DNA from: Ocypus olens | Lineage: Eukaryota; Arthropoda; Insecta; Coleoptera; Staphylinidae | Assembly: GCA_910593695.2 (NCBI GenBank) | Contig: OU343061.1 | Location: forward strand, 13,886,340-13,950,339 | Direction of reading: 5' to 3' | Length of the DNA stretch: 64,000 nt | Shown: positions 61,001-64,000 of the stretch, piece by piece | How the letters are laid out: each line of letters starts with the position of its first letter | How positions within the stretch are numbered: the stretch's first letter is position 1 | Program-made: the position numbers and the translations under genes | The notes under the pieces: generated by a model | Database searches by the model: none | What the model saw: only the letters and a program-made list of their open reading frames with translations | What the model was told of the DNA's origin: nothing

Positions 61001-64000
61001 GCGGCAAGTATGCAAAAACGGTCTGAAAGGGATGGATTCTTCTTGGCAACTGAGGGTATTGTGCAATTAGTTCAAAGGTACAGAAATGGAATCCGAGGAA
61101 GGATGAAGACTGCAGTGCATGATTTATTGAAACAATATTATAATGTTGAAAGCCAGTTCCAATTGGGTTAGTATTTTATTATAATGAGCGTAAATATCAT
61201 ATATAACATTTTAGACCAACAATATCACTTAATTTATGCCTCAATTCCATTGGCATAAATCACATAATCTTTTCTATATCAAATATAGTCAATTAATGGA
61301 GCTTGACAATGTTTGATTTCATTCCAGGTCATTATGACAAGTGCGTGTCTGCCATTCGTGACAAGCATAAGGATGATATGTCAGCTGTAACAGCAACAAT
61401 TTTCTCACATGGTCAAGTAGCCAAGAAGAACATGCTCGTAACGATGTTGATTGATCATTTATGGGCAAACGAACCCGGACTTACTGATGAATTAGCAGCC
61501 ACGCTAAATGAACTTACTTCCTTGAACAGGAGTGAACACTCGAGAGTGGCCTTAAGAGCCAGACAGGTATGTTCTTCTGATAACATTAATTGTAGTTTTT
61601 TATATAGATGCTGCAAAATGTACGAGAATCACATTTCACATATACAGGGCGCGTCATAATTGGGTGTAAAAAATTTAACCAAAGCTTCCTAATACACCTT
61701 AGTACCAAAATGCGCCATGAAAAAGATAAAGGGTGTTAAGGGAAAAAAAATTATCCTATTCGTTTAAAAATACATCAAAACCGTTTATATTTTGAGGTTG
61801 CTAATGAAATTCGTCAAAACTACAATATTCAGCAAGTATATGGATCCTTAGTACGACAATGTCATGCTTGTATTGAGGCTGGAGGGGTGAATTTTGAACA
61901 TTTGTTATAGTTTTCAATCATTGTTTTGTTTATTTTGATATATTTTCAAATGAATCAGATAAATAATTTTTTTTCATTAACTCTTTGCCCTCGAGCGGCG
62001 CTGCTACGGCGCCCGGGAGGTGTGATGCATCCTAACCTCACCTAATCCAACCTTACACAACCCTACCTAACCTAACGGAATGATTTTGAAGTACCTGTAA
62101 CTCATCTCGGGCGAACCAGCAACTCATCTCGAGTTGCTGGTTCGCCCGAGCGAAAAATGCCTCGAGTTGCTGGTCCACCCCAGCGAAAAATGCCCCGAGT
62201 GCAAAGGGTTAACACCCTGTATCTTTTTAATGGCGCATTTTGGTACTAAGATGTATAAGGTTAATTCCTTTGTATTGGCCTAAAGAAGCTTTGGTTAAAT
62301 TTTTTAAACCTAATTATGACTCGCCCTGTATATTACTTTTCAATAATAGCAAATCTCATATCGATAAAATATACAGATCATTAATCAAATTAAATAATAA
62401 TAATAATACAGCCTATTGAAACTCTAATACATAAGAGCTACATTACAAATAATAATAATAATAATACAGCCTATTGAAACTCTAATACATAAGAGCTACA
62501 AATGGCCATCGATCGAAATCTTTCAGTCTCCTAATCAAATTATTTTTGATGATTTTGTTATTGACCTCTAATGGTCACTTCAAATTCAAAAATACATTTT
62601 TGAAGTGATGACATCTAGTATCATCTTACAACATTAATTAGTCTAAAGCCTTTGACATTATTTTCCAGGTCCTGATAGCCGCGCACCAACCAGCTTATGA
62701 ACTCAGACATAACCAAATGGAGAGCATTTTCTTATCAGCAGTTGACATGTATGGACACGAATTCCACCCAGAGAATCTGCAGAAACTTATCGTCTCTGAA
62801 ACATCTATATTTGATATACTGCACGACTTCTTCTACCACACAAACAGAGCCGTGTGTAATGCAGCTTTGGAAGTTTATGTTAGACGTGCTTATACAAGCT
62901 ATGACATTACTTGTTTGCAACACGTGGAATTGAGTGGAGAGGTTCCTTTAGTACATTTTCAAGTAAGTTTTAAAAGTATAGAGTTGTCGATCAATACATA
63001 CAATCCATTCATCTTATTTTAACAGAGGAGTTTTACGTTTTGACACAAAAGAAATAGTTAAGTATTAGTTACTCTTTCCTGTCAATTGCAGACTGGTTTT
63101 GACTTTGTTTGGTCTCATCAGCACCATATAGTCACATGGGGAAAAGGTAGTTACTATGACATCTAGTGACCGTTATAATAAAGATGTCAAAAGCAGAGTC
63201 TATTGTCAACAAGTTGTTATGGTTATGTTTTTAATGTGTGGGTTATAATTGTTTATGTCTAGCACTCTGGTCAGTAAAAGTTTGACTAAGATATAGCAAT
63301 AAATGAACCCTTCTGCTGCTTAAAAAAAATGACATAAAAAATTAGTAAATATTCAAGTCACATTTTAACCTTTATAAAATTCATTCATTGTAAATTTAAA
63401 AAAAAGTTAATCACCACCAACCCTGTTAAAAAAAGTTGTAAATGGACAATATTGTAAACTTTATTGTTACAATGTACTTTGTCATAGTTTTTACTTCCTC
63501 CTGCTCACCCCAACCGACTGATTAAACTGGATTGCATAAAAGAAGATGGAGAAACTGTGAAAATATTCGATTCATTCCAACGCACAGGATGCATGTCGGC
63601 CTTTGAAAATTTCCAACAGTTTGAAATGTATGCGGACGAAATATTTGATCTGATAGAAGACTTCTCGAATCCCGCCACCATCTCGGCCAAGGACATGAAC
63701 GTCCTGGAAAGCGGTAGTGAGTCGAAGACTAATTCCACCAGCATAAATGTCAGCCTTTCAGTCGAAGGACAACGGCAAAACCAAGAGGATGAGAGTTTGC
63801 AAGAACCGATACACATCTTGCATATAGGTAAGGAAATAAAACAATTTCGTCAACAGAATTTTACAAAATGATTTCTAATCGGCAGGTGTAAAGGATAAAG
63901 GTGATGCTGATGATACGACAATGAGTAAAATCTTCGGAGTATTCTGCTCCCGGCACAAGGAAGAGCTAGGAAACCGCGGCATCCGTCGGATCACCTTCGC
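30940..64000 (+). CDS. ACC: Acetyl-CoA carboxylase, N-terminal two thirds (gene continues past window)
   Basis: ACC carboxylates acetyl-CoA to malonyl-CoA in the cytosol, the committed step of fatty acid synthesis. Nineteen coding exons are visible (30940-31049, 31460-31577, 35733-35981, 44019-44199, 44888-45090, 46507-46716, 48253-48423, 49329-49491, 51035-51245, 57988-58257, 59497-59600, 59662-59873, 60264-60513, 60661-60900, 60993-61166, 61328-61566, 62669-62962, 63488-63827, 63886 onward). All introns are GT-AG and all phases agree. About 1,284 residues are encoded: AMPK-site N-terminus, biotin carboxylase (about 70-590) with Gly-rich EGGGGKG at 265-271 and ELNPRLQVEH at 388-397, biotin carrier with VMKM at 735-738, and the ACC central region. 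Sequence follows insect ACC closely throughout. The carboxyltransferase domain is off the right edge. I see no disabling change. Confidence 0.97.
31460..31577 (+). CDS. ACC: ACC exon 2: AMPK site and start of biotin carboxylase
   Basis: Acceptor TTATTGCAG. The exon encodes PSMSQGTVMLHNRL then QEKDFTVATPEEF...GTKVINK. The Ser after Met in PSMS aligns with the AMPK target (mammalian ACC1 Ser79). QEKDFTVATPEEF is the invariant entry to the biotin carboxylase domain. It ends in phase 0. Confidence 0.96.
31855..32215. mobile_element. hAT-like non-autonomous element in ACC intron 2
   Basis: The left end AGAGATGGGTAACTCATGAG mirrors the right end CTCATGAGTTATCCAGCTCC in reverse complement. It contains a direct duplication of about 84 bp (32041-32124 and 32125-32208, each with TTCTCAACACAGTGACACA). 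The AGAGATGGG terminus is common in hAT-type insect MITEs. Confidence 0.5.
33012..33720. mobile_element. Full copy of 'TTACTTTCTCC' TIR element in ACC intron 2
   Basis: Nearly collinear with 12092-12780: it starts TTACTTTCTCCGACTTGAT and ends CCTTACGGACAAAGTAA, with an inner CA-rich stretch and GGGACCCCAAAACGGATAT. It is preceded by GTGATGTGGCCATCATG, as at 12074. Confidence 0.75.
34609..35105. mobile_element. Palindromic Penelope-like element fragment in ACC intron 2
   Basis: Arms 34609-34785 and 34938-35105 are inverted copies. The loop encodes, on the + strand, ENEHSFEKDVLEVIHFTEKG then KMDLLKSIKVFKVKRNP, which matches the end of the GIY-YIG region of arthropod Penelope-like elements. Each arm contains TTGAAAATGACAAG...TTGTCGAAAC, a hammerhead-like remnant. 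Two inverted 3' ends around one coding end is a typical Penelope insertion product. Confidence 0.6.
35469..35625. mobile_element. TTAA-flanked MITE in ACC intron 2
   Basis: Flanked by TTAA on both sides. The ends CCCTTTGCACTCGAG and CTCGAGTGG are inverted. It contains GTTAGGTTAGGTGAGGTTAGG. A second copy, in the opposite orientation, is at 61981-62208. TTAA duplication is the piggyBac hallmark. Confidence 0.65.
35733..35981 (+). CDS. ACC: ACC exon 3: biotin carboxylase N-domain
   Basis: 83 codons, phase 0 at both ends, encoding VLIANNGIAAVKCMRSVRRW ... ADHYVPVPGGTNNNNYANVE. This is the start of the biotin carboxylase fold, and the acceptor TTATTTTCAG is strong. Confidence 0.97.
36720..36965. 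repeat. Dispersed repeat copy 1 (TATAGTGTATCAAGGGCC)
   Basis: Shares TATAGTGTATCAAGGGCC, GGGTTGCTAAAGCATTTCGG, CTGCCTTAAGTAAAAACAGT and GATTTTTGCAT in the same order with 42666-42890. Both copies lie in ACC intron 3 in the same orientation. The element type is not recognised. Confidence 0.65.
38629..38996. mobile_element. TTAA-flanked MITE with internal minisatellite, ACC intron 3
   Basis: TTAA flanks both ends, with inverted termini CCCTTTGACCTAC / GTAGGCCAAAGGG. The left third contains about three units of a ~56-bp repeat (CTTGGGCCAATCA ... CACGAGCTCAACTC). It is GC-rich relative to the intron. The apparent Ser/Thr-rich open frame is a product of this repeat. Confidence 0.6.
40188..40960. 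mobile_element. Harbinger-like element copy 1, TTA target duplication
   Basis: Flanked by TTA on both sides with TIRs GGCTCGTATTCATAAA / TTTATGAATACGGGCC. On the + strand it encodes DFKIRYRFDKATVHEIID near 40455, continuing TRRNKAVTVINQVLISLRFY, the N-terminal part of a HARBI1-type transposase. The rest of the transposase is deleted. The end contains a minus-strand Myb/SANT-gene remnant like that of copy 2. Confidence 0.75.
41346..41375 (+). ncRNA. Hammerhead ribozyme-like motif with intact core
   Basis: CTGATGA (41346-41352) is followed by a perfect hairpin GACC-TGAAA-GGTC, then GAAAC (41366-41370), a two-base loop TG and GTC (41373-41375). These are the conserved CUGANGA, stem II, GAAA and cleavage-site GUC elements in correct order. 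Stem III is minimal (two base pairs), as in Penelope-type and newt-type ribozymes that act as dimers. Stem I is poorly supported here because the upstream side is a truncated unit. Confidence 0.45.
41497..42294. mobile_element. Harbinger-like element copy 2
   Basis: 798 bp, TTA duplicated on both sides, TIRs GGCCTGTATTCATAAA / TTTATGAATACGGGCC. The + strand carries the HARBI1 N-terminal relic (NPFEFLDDVDFKIRYRFD, then a stop). The minus strand at 41933-42136 carries MEQNKRTKGKNFTEREMGLL, a Myb/SANT-like domain start. Autonomous Harbingers carry both genes, so this is an internal deletion that kept one end of each. Confidence 0.78.
42666..42890. repeat. Dispersed repeat copy 2 (TATAGTGTATCAAGGGCC)
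   Basis: Second copy of the repeat at 36720-36965, same orientation, with the middle AACATGAGTGAGCGAAG stretch shortened. No coding content. Confidence 0.65.
43849..43933. repeat. Near-perfect 30-bp inverted repeat in ACC intron 3
   Basis: ATGTGGTAAGTAAAACACGT at left is mirrored by ACGTGTTTTACTTACCACAT at right with a 25-base loop. The following sequence CAAGTAACAACCTCATCAAT resembles the flank of the palindrome at 47892-48080, so both may come from the same family. Confidence 0.6.
44019..44199 (+). CDS. ACC: ACC exon 4: biotin carboxylase
   Basis: Encodes AVWAGWGHASENPKLPELL ... IPTLPWSGS, the continuation of the biotin carboxylase N-domain and hinge. Sixty codons plus one base. The last base joins AA of exon 5 to make Glu. 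Confidence 0.97.
44888..45090 (+). CDS. ACC: ACC exon 5: ATP-grasp glycine-rich loop
   Basis: Encodes LKAQYSGKKIKISSELFARG ... VMIKASEGGGGKGIRKV. The Gly-rich loop (residues 265-271) binds ATP in biotin carboxylase. The exon ends in phase 0 with ...FRQ before GTAATT. Confidence 0.97.
45110..46110 (+). pseudogene. LINE 3' relic in ACC intron 5
   Basis: Fragments FKYLGIRLPK (near 45176), RKPLWRIQDEM and SKFERKAIGIGNERSVKEAC (near 45630) look like the region after RT in an insect LINE, in broken frames. A short TAC repeat at about 46092-46105, after AATAAACTTTGAATAC, looks like its 3' simple-repeat tail. The clade cannot be told. Confidence 0.4.
46158..46390. mobile_element. TTAA-flanked MITE in ACC intron 5
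   Basis: Flanked by TTAA both sides. The termini CCCCTTGACCGGGAA and TTCCCGGCCAAGGGG are inverted repeats. It is GC-rich and non-coding, and most consistent with a piggyBac-type MITE. Confidence 0.7.
46507..46716 (+). CDS. ACC: ACC exon 6: biotin carboxylase
   Basis: Seventy codons, phase 0/0: VQAEVPGSPIFVMKLAKCAR then HLEVQLLADQYGNAISLFGR and CSIQRRHQKIIEEAP. These are signature biotin carboxylase segments. Confidence 0.97.
46890..47105. mobile_element. TTAA-flanked MITE in ACC intron 6
   Basis: TTAA at 46886-46889 and 47106-47109. Inverted termini CCGCTTAATGCA / TGCATTAAGCGG. Non-coding. Confidence 0.65.
47892..48080. repeat. Palindrome with hammerhead-like centre, ACC intron 6
   Basis: The arm TGGTAAAACTACATTATAAA is mirrored at TTTATAATGTAGTTTTACCA, and the arms also share TTGTATAGA/TCTATACAA blocks. 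The centre, on the minus strand (47992-47959), reads CCTGATGATGCCA...TGGTAAAAC...GTC: a hammerhead layout with an intact CTGATGA, a 5-bp stem II and G12 changed to A. Confidence 0.5.
48253..48423 (+). CDS. ACC: ACC exon 7: biotin carboxylase active site
   Basis: Encodes AAVRLAKMVGYVSAGTVEYL then YYFLELNPRLQVEHPCTEM. Glu388, Asn390, Arg392 and Glu396 (isoform numbering used here) correspond to the metal/ATP and catalytic residues of biotin carboxylases. Phase 0/0. Confidence 0.98.
49329..49491 (+). CDS. ACC: ACC exon 8: biotin carboxylase C-domain
   Basis: Encodes IAMGLPLHYIKDIRLLYGES ... GHVIAARITSENPDE plus one base of the next Gly. All catalytic-domain signatures are intact. Confidence 0.97.
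49530..49612. mobile_element. 83-bp TTAA-flanked inverted repeat in ACC intron 8
   Basis: TTAA on both sides and inverted ends CACGTTCACTACCAC / TGACAGCGAACGTG. It is the shortest of the TTAA-flanked family in this gene. Confidence 0.6.
49795..50286. mobile_element. Large palindrome from a Penelope-like element, ACC intron 8
   Basis: Arms of about 235 bases (49795-50030 and 50059-50286) are close inverted copies. The + strand from about 50037 encodes KGRKMDLLEAIIHKAKINPG then VLNDQVDIMYSSLFEAL, matching the C-terminal end of Penelope-like element proteins. Both arms carry TGACCAGTGAATGGTCGAAACTAGTC-type sequence, a hammerhead-like remnant with altered C3 and G8. High arm identity suggests recent origin. 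Confidence 0.7.
50287..51034. other. ACC intron 8 remainder
   Basis: AT-rich intron. I see no recognisable element or coding segment here. Confidence 0.4.
51035..51245 (+). CDS. ACC: ACC exon 9: end of biotin carboxylase
   Basis: Encodes FKPSSGTVQELNFRSSKNVW then GYFSVAASGGLHEFADSQFG and NLVIALKELSIRGDF. It ends with two bases (AG) of the split Arg codon before GTAAGG. Confidence 0.97.
52075..52195. repeat. TG-rich minisatellite in ACC intron 9
   Basis: About six units of roughly 18 bases (TGTGTGTGTTGCATG variants). It accounts for the spurious Cys-rich and His/Thr-rich open frames on the two strands. Confidence 0.8.
52734..53372. mobile_element. 639-bp TTAA-flanked element in ACC intron 9
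   Basis: TTAA both sides; inverted ends CCTTTAGTAGTCACTAGG and GTGTGACTATTAGGGG (imperfect). A second internal GTGTGATACACCCC/GGGGTGTACGACACCC pair is also seen. Non-coding. Confidence 0.55.
53373..54553. other. ACC intron 9, unassigned part
   Basis: No coding or clear repeat structure recognised. Patches around 53500-53700 are GC-richer and may be an old element. Confidence 0.35.
54554..55810. mobile_element. TTAA-flanked element carrying a nested foldback, ACC intron 9
   Basis: TTAA at 54550-54553 and 55811-55814. The left end CCCTTAACAGGTCCGGCG is mirrored by CGCACGGGACCAGTTATGGG. GTAGTCTSNNAGACTA-type words occur near both ends (54571, 54728, 55750). A short acidic open segment (near 54838, NSEEDDADELTDIDKQF) may be a transposase remnant. 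A separate foldback is nested at 55096-55561. Confidence 0.55.
55096..55561. mobile_element. Nested foldback MITE
   Basis: ACAAGGGGAGGATCAGATGT ... CATGACTAGGA ... AATAGGGCGCACTATTCAGC is repeated inverted at 55440-55561, with arms of about 120 bases. The loop contains a faint tRNA-like stretch (GGCGCATCGATAG ... GGTCGAAGGATTAAACCCC, 55294-55349), possibly an old SINE head. Confidence 0.7.
56403..56926. mobile_element. TIR element with MADF-domain relic, ACC intron 9
   Basis: The termini GCCCGTTTTAGACGACGTTA and TAACGTCGTCTAAAACGGGC are perfect inverts, and the arms continue through TTTTCTTGTACAAGAAAA. It contains a minus-strand MADF-like fragment (56579-56689). Probably an internally deleted Harbinger/hAT-type DNA transposon. 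Confidence 0.72.
56579..56689 (-). pseudogene. MADF-like domain fragment
   Basis: The ATG at 56689 opens MTTWTTDEVASIIEGYQENP then LLHVVRPVEYHNKFQR and a stop. The pattern (aliphatic helix, NPLL, a Tyr-x-x-Lys segment) is that of the start of MADF DNA-binding domains found in transposon accessory proteins. Only 36 codons remain. Confidence 0.45.
57190..57230 (-). other. Degenerate hammerhead-like motif
   Basis: The minus strand reads CCTAATGATGCTACTTTATG then GTAAAAT. It follows the layout of the 47959-47992 motif (CTGATGATGCCA...TGGTAAAAC) with further changes, so it is a decayed copy at best. Confidence 0.3.
57465..57600. repeat. Dispersed repeat shared with 28770-28925
   Basis: TATTATTAAATGTCAATGTC, GCTATGCCATCCATTCGTG, TTTTGCAACAGCCTGC and CATATTATAAATAAAAT occur in the same order and orientation at both loci. 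Type not recognised. Confidence 0.6.
57988..58257 (+). CDS. ACC: ACC exon 10: biotin carboxylase / central linker
   Basis: Encodes TTVEYLITLLETKSFQGNTI then DTAWLDILISERMQAEKPDI ... LELINN. It starts with the base completing Arg and ends GG before GTGAGT at 58258, giving a split Gly. Confidence 0.97.
59497..59600 (+). CDS. ACC: ACC exon 11
   Basis: Short exon: QKYKIQATKSGLNSYFLVMN then GSFKEIDVHRLSDG. The acceptor TTTTTTTAAG is less usual but the phase and homology fix it. It leads toward the biotin carrier domain. Confidence 0.94.
59662..59873 (+). CDS. ACC: ACC exon 12: start of biotin carboxyl carrier domain
   Basis: Encodes ILLSVDGASFTTYMKEEVDN ... IGNQTCVFEKENDPTLLRSP then GQAYAEIE, stopping just before the biotinylation motif. 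Phase 0 at the donor GTACAT. Confidence 0.97.
59987..60184. repeat. Foldback repeat in ACC intron 12
   Basis: TACATTTAATAAAGACGAAAAT, GTTTGTGACTCTGCAAAATA and AACAAATAACTTATTG at left are repeated inverted on the right, with arms of about 95 bases. The 390-base intron is mostly this palindrome, which would form a strong hairpin just upstream of the biotin-site exon. Confidence 0.75.
60264..60513 (+). CDS. ACC: ACC exon 13: biotinyl-lysine
   Basis: The exon opens VMKMVMTLTAGEAGSVF. With exon 12 this is the EVMKM biotinylation motif; the biotinyl Lys is about residue 737. It continues with DAGSVIATLELDDPSLVTKA and ends one base into a Gly codon. Confidence 0.98.
60661..60900 (+). CDS. ACC: ACC exon 14: central domain
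   Basis: Encodes YCLPDPYNAPRLREVIEKFM then SSLRDPSLPLLELQEVIASI, SGRIPAAVEKKIRKLMSLYE and RNITSVLAQFPSQQIASVI. This is the start of the ACC central region. One base carries into Asp. Confidence 0.97.
60993..61166 (+). CDS. ACC: ACC exon 15: central domain
   Basis: Encodes SHAASMQKRSERDGFFLATE then GIVQLVQRYRNGIRGRMKTA ... ESQFQL. The donor GTTAGT follows one base of Gly. Confidence 0.97.
61328..61566 (+). CDS. ACC: ACC exon 16: central domain
   Basis: Encodes HYDKCVSAIRDKHKDDMSAV then IDHLWANEPGLTDELAATLN and SLNRSEHSRVALRARQ. Phase 0 at GTATGT. Confidence 0.97.
61641..62333. mobile_element. Tc1/mariner-derived foldback with nested MITE, ACC intron 16
   Basis: The left end TATACAGGGCGCGTCATAAT and right end ATTATGACTCGCCCTGTATA are inverted; arms of about 100 bases include ACCAAAGCTTC and GTACCAAAATGCGCCAT. 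The interior + strand (61806-61909) encodes YNIQQVYGSLVRQCHACIEA then GGVNFEHLL and a stop, a mariner-type transposase tail. A TTAA element is inserted at 61981-62208. Confidence 0.75.
61981..62208. mobile_element. TTAA-flanked MITE nested in the intron 16 foldback
   Basis: TTAA both sides, ends CTCTTTGCCCTCGAG / CGAGTGCAAAGGG. It is the reverse-orientation relative of 35469-35625: it shares GGTGTGATGCATCCTAACCT and GAGTTGCTGGTTCGCCC, the latter duplicated here. Confidence 0.7.
62396..62503. repeat. Tandem duplication of about 57 bp
   Basis: AATAATAATACAGCCTATTG ... ACATAAGAGCTACA is present twice in direct orientation. It looks like a local duplication of a LINE-tail-like triplet repeat plus flank. 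Confidence 0.7.
62669..62962 (+). CDS. ACC: ACC exon 17: central domain
   Basis: 98 codons, phase 0/0: VLIAAHQPAYELRHNQMESI, FLSAVDMYGHEFHPENLQKL, SIFDILHDFFYHTNRAVCNA, ALEVYVRRAYTSYDITCLQH. Fully conserved in character with insect ACC. Confidence 0.97.
63091..63121 (-). other. Hammerhead-like motif in ACC intron 17
   Basis: The minus strand reads CTGATGAGACC, AAACAAA, GTC, AAAAC, CA, GTC. The CUGAUGA core and GUC site are kept; GAAA has become AAAA, and stem II is shortened. The order and sizes match the motif at 41346-41375. Confidence 0.4.
63488..63827 (+). CDS. ACC: ACC exon 18: central domain
   Basis: Encodes FLLPPAHPNRLIKLDCIKED, IFDSFQRTGCMSAFENFQQF, EMYADEIFDLIEDF and TNSTSINVSLS. 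The acceptor TTTGTCATAG is preceded by a modest pyrimidine tract; frame and homology support it. One base carries into Gly. Confidence 0.96.
63886..64000 (+). CDS. ACC: ACC exon 19 (continues beyond window)
   Basis: Encodes VKDKGDADDTTMSKIFGVFC then SRHKEELGNRGIRRITFA. The RIRRITFA-like segment is the conserved entry to the later central domain. The exon is open at the window edge. Confidence 0.95.

Overview
The window is nuclear DNA of an insect. It is AT-rich, has GT-AG introns, and is dense with LINEs, MITEs, satellites and Penelope-like fragments. A beetle is my best guess from the repeat flavour, but the sequence alone does not fix the order. One host gene is certain: acetyl-CoA carboxylase (ACC) on the + strand. 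Its 5' part runs from an alternative first coding exon at 30940-31049 through exons 2-19 (31460-64000) and continues beyond the right edge. The visible exons encode about 1,284 residues: the AMPK-site N-terminus, the biotin carboxylase domain, the biotin carboxyl carrier domain (biotinyl Lys at about residue 737) and most of the central region. The carboxyltransferase half lies outside the window. All exon phases fit and the frame is open across every junction.

Region by region. 1-5545 is a nearly complete I-clade-type non-LTR retrotransposon (ORF1 with zinc knuckles; ORF2 with endonuclease, RT and RNase H), broken by one in-frame stop. 5556-10403 holds two CR1-group LINEs on the minus strand, one apparently nested in the other; the larger has an open ORF1-RT fusion that lacks the endonuclease. 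10404-12780 holds three copies or part-copies of a TIR element plus a long-TIR foldback. 12800-14290 is a satellite with about 160-bp units. 14291-17000 holds MITEs and a Tc1/mariner N-terminal relic. 17005-19303 holds a promoter, a 177-codon exon of unidentified nature, and a GC-rich candidate first exon. 18670-21485 holds a second satellite of about 180 bp, interleaved with the first. 21490-28150 holds MULE, pogo, mariner, LINE and tRNA-SINE relics. 28150-64000 is ACC, with introns filled by TTAA-flanked MITEs, hAT-like and Harbinger elements, Penelope-derived palindromes, and hammerhead-ribozyme-like motifs.

How things work together. ACC makes malonyl-CoA, and the biotin carboxylase and carrier domains seen here perform the first half-reaction. 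Two or three candidate first exons all end in phase 2 and splice to the same exon 2. The split codon at that junction decides whether an Arg or a Thr sits four residues before the conserved AMPK serine, so promoter choice could alter energy-stress control of the enzyme. The most unusual non-genic material is a cluster of hammerhead-like motifs and Penelope palindromes inside ACC introns, and a set of at least eight TTAA-flanked elements also confined to ACC introns.
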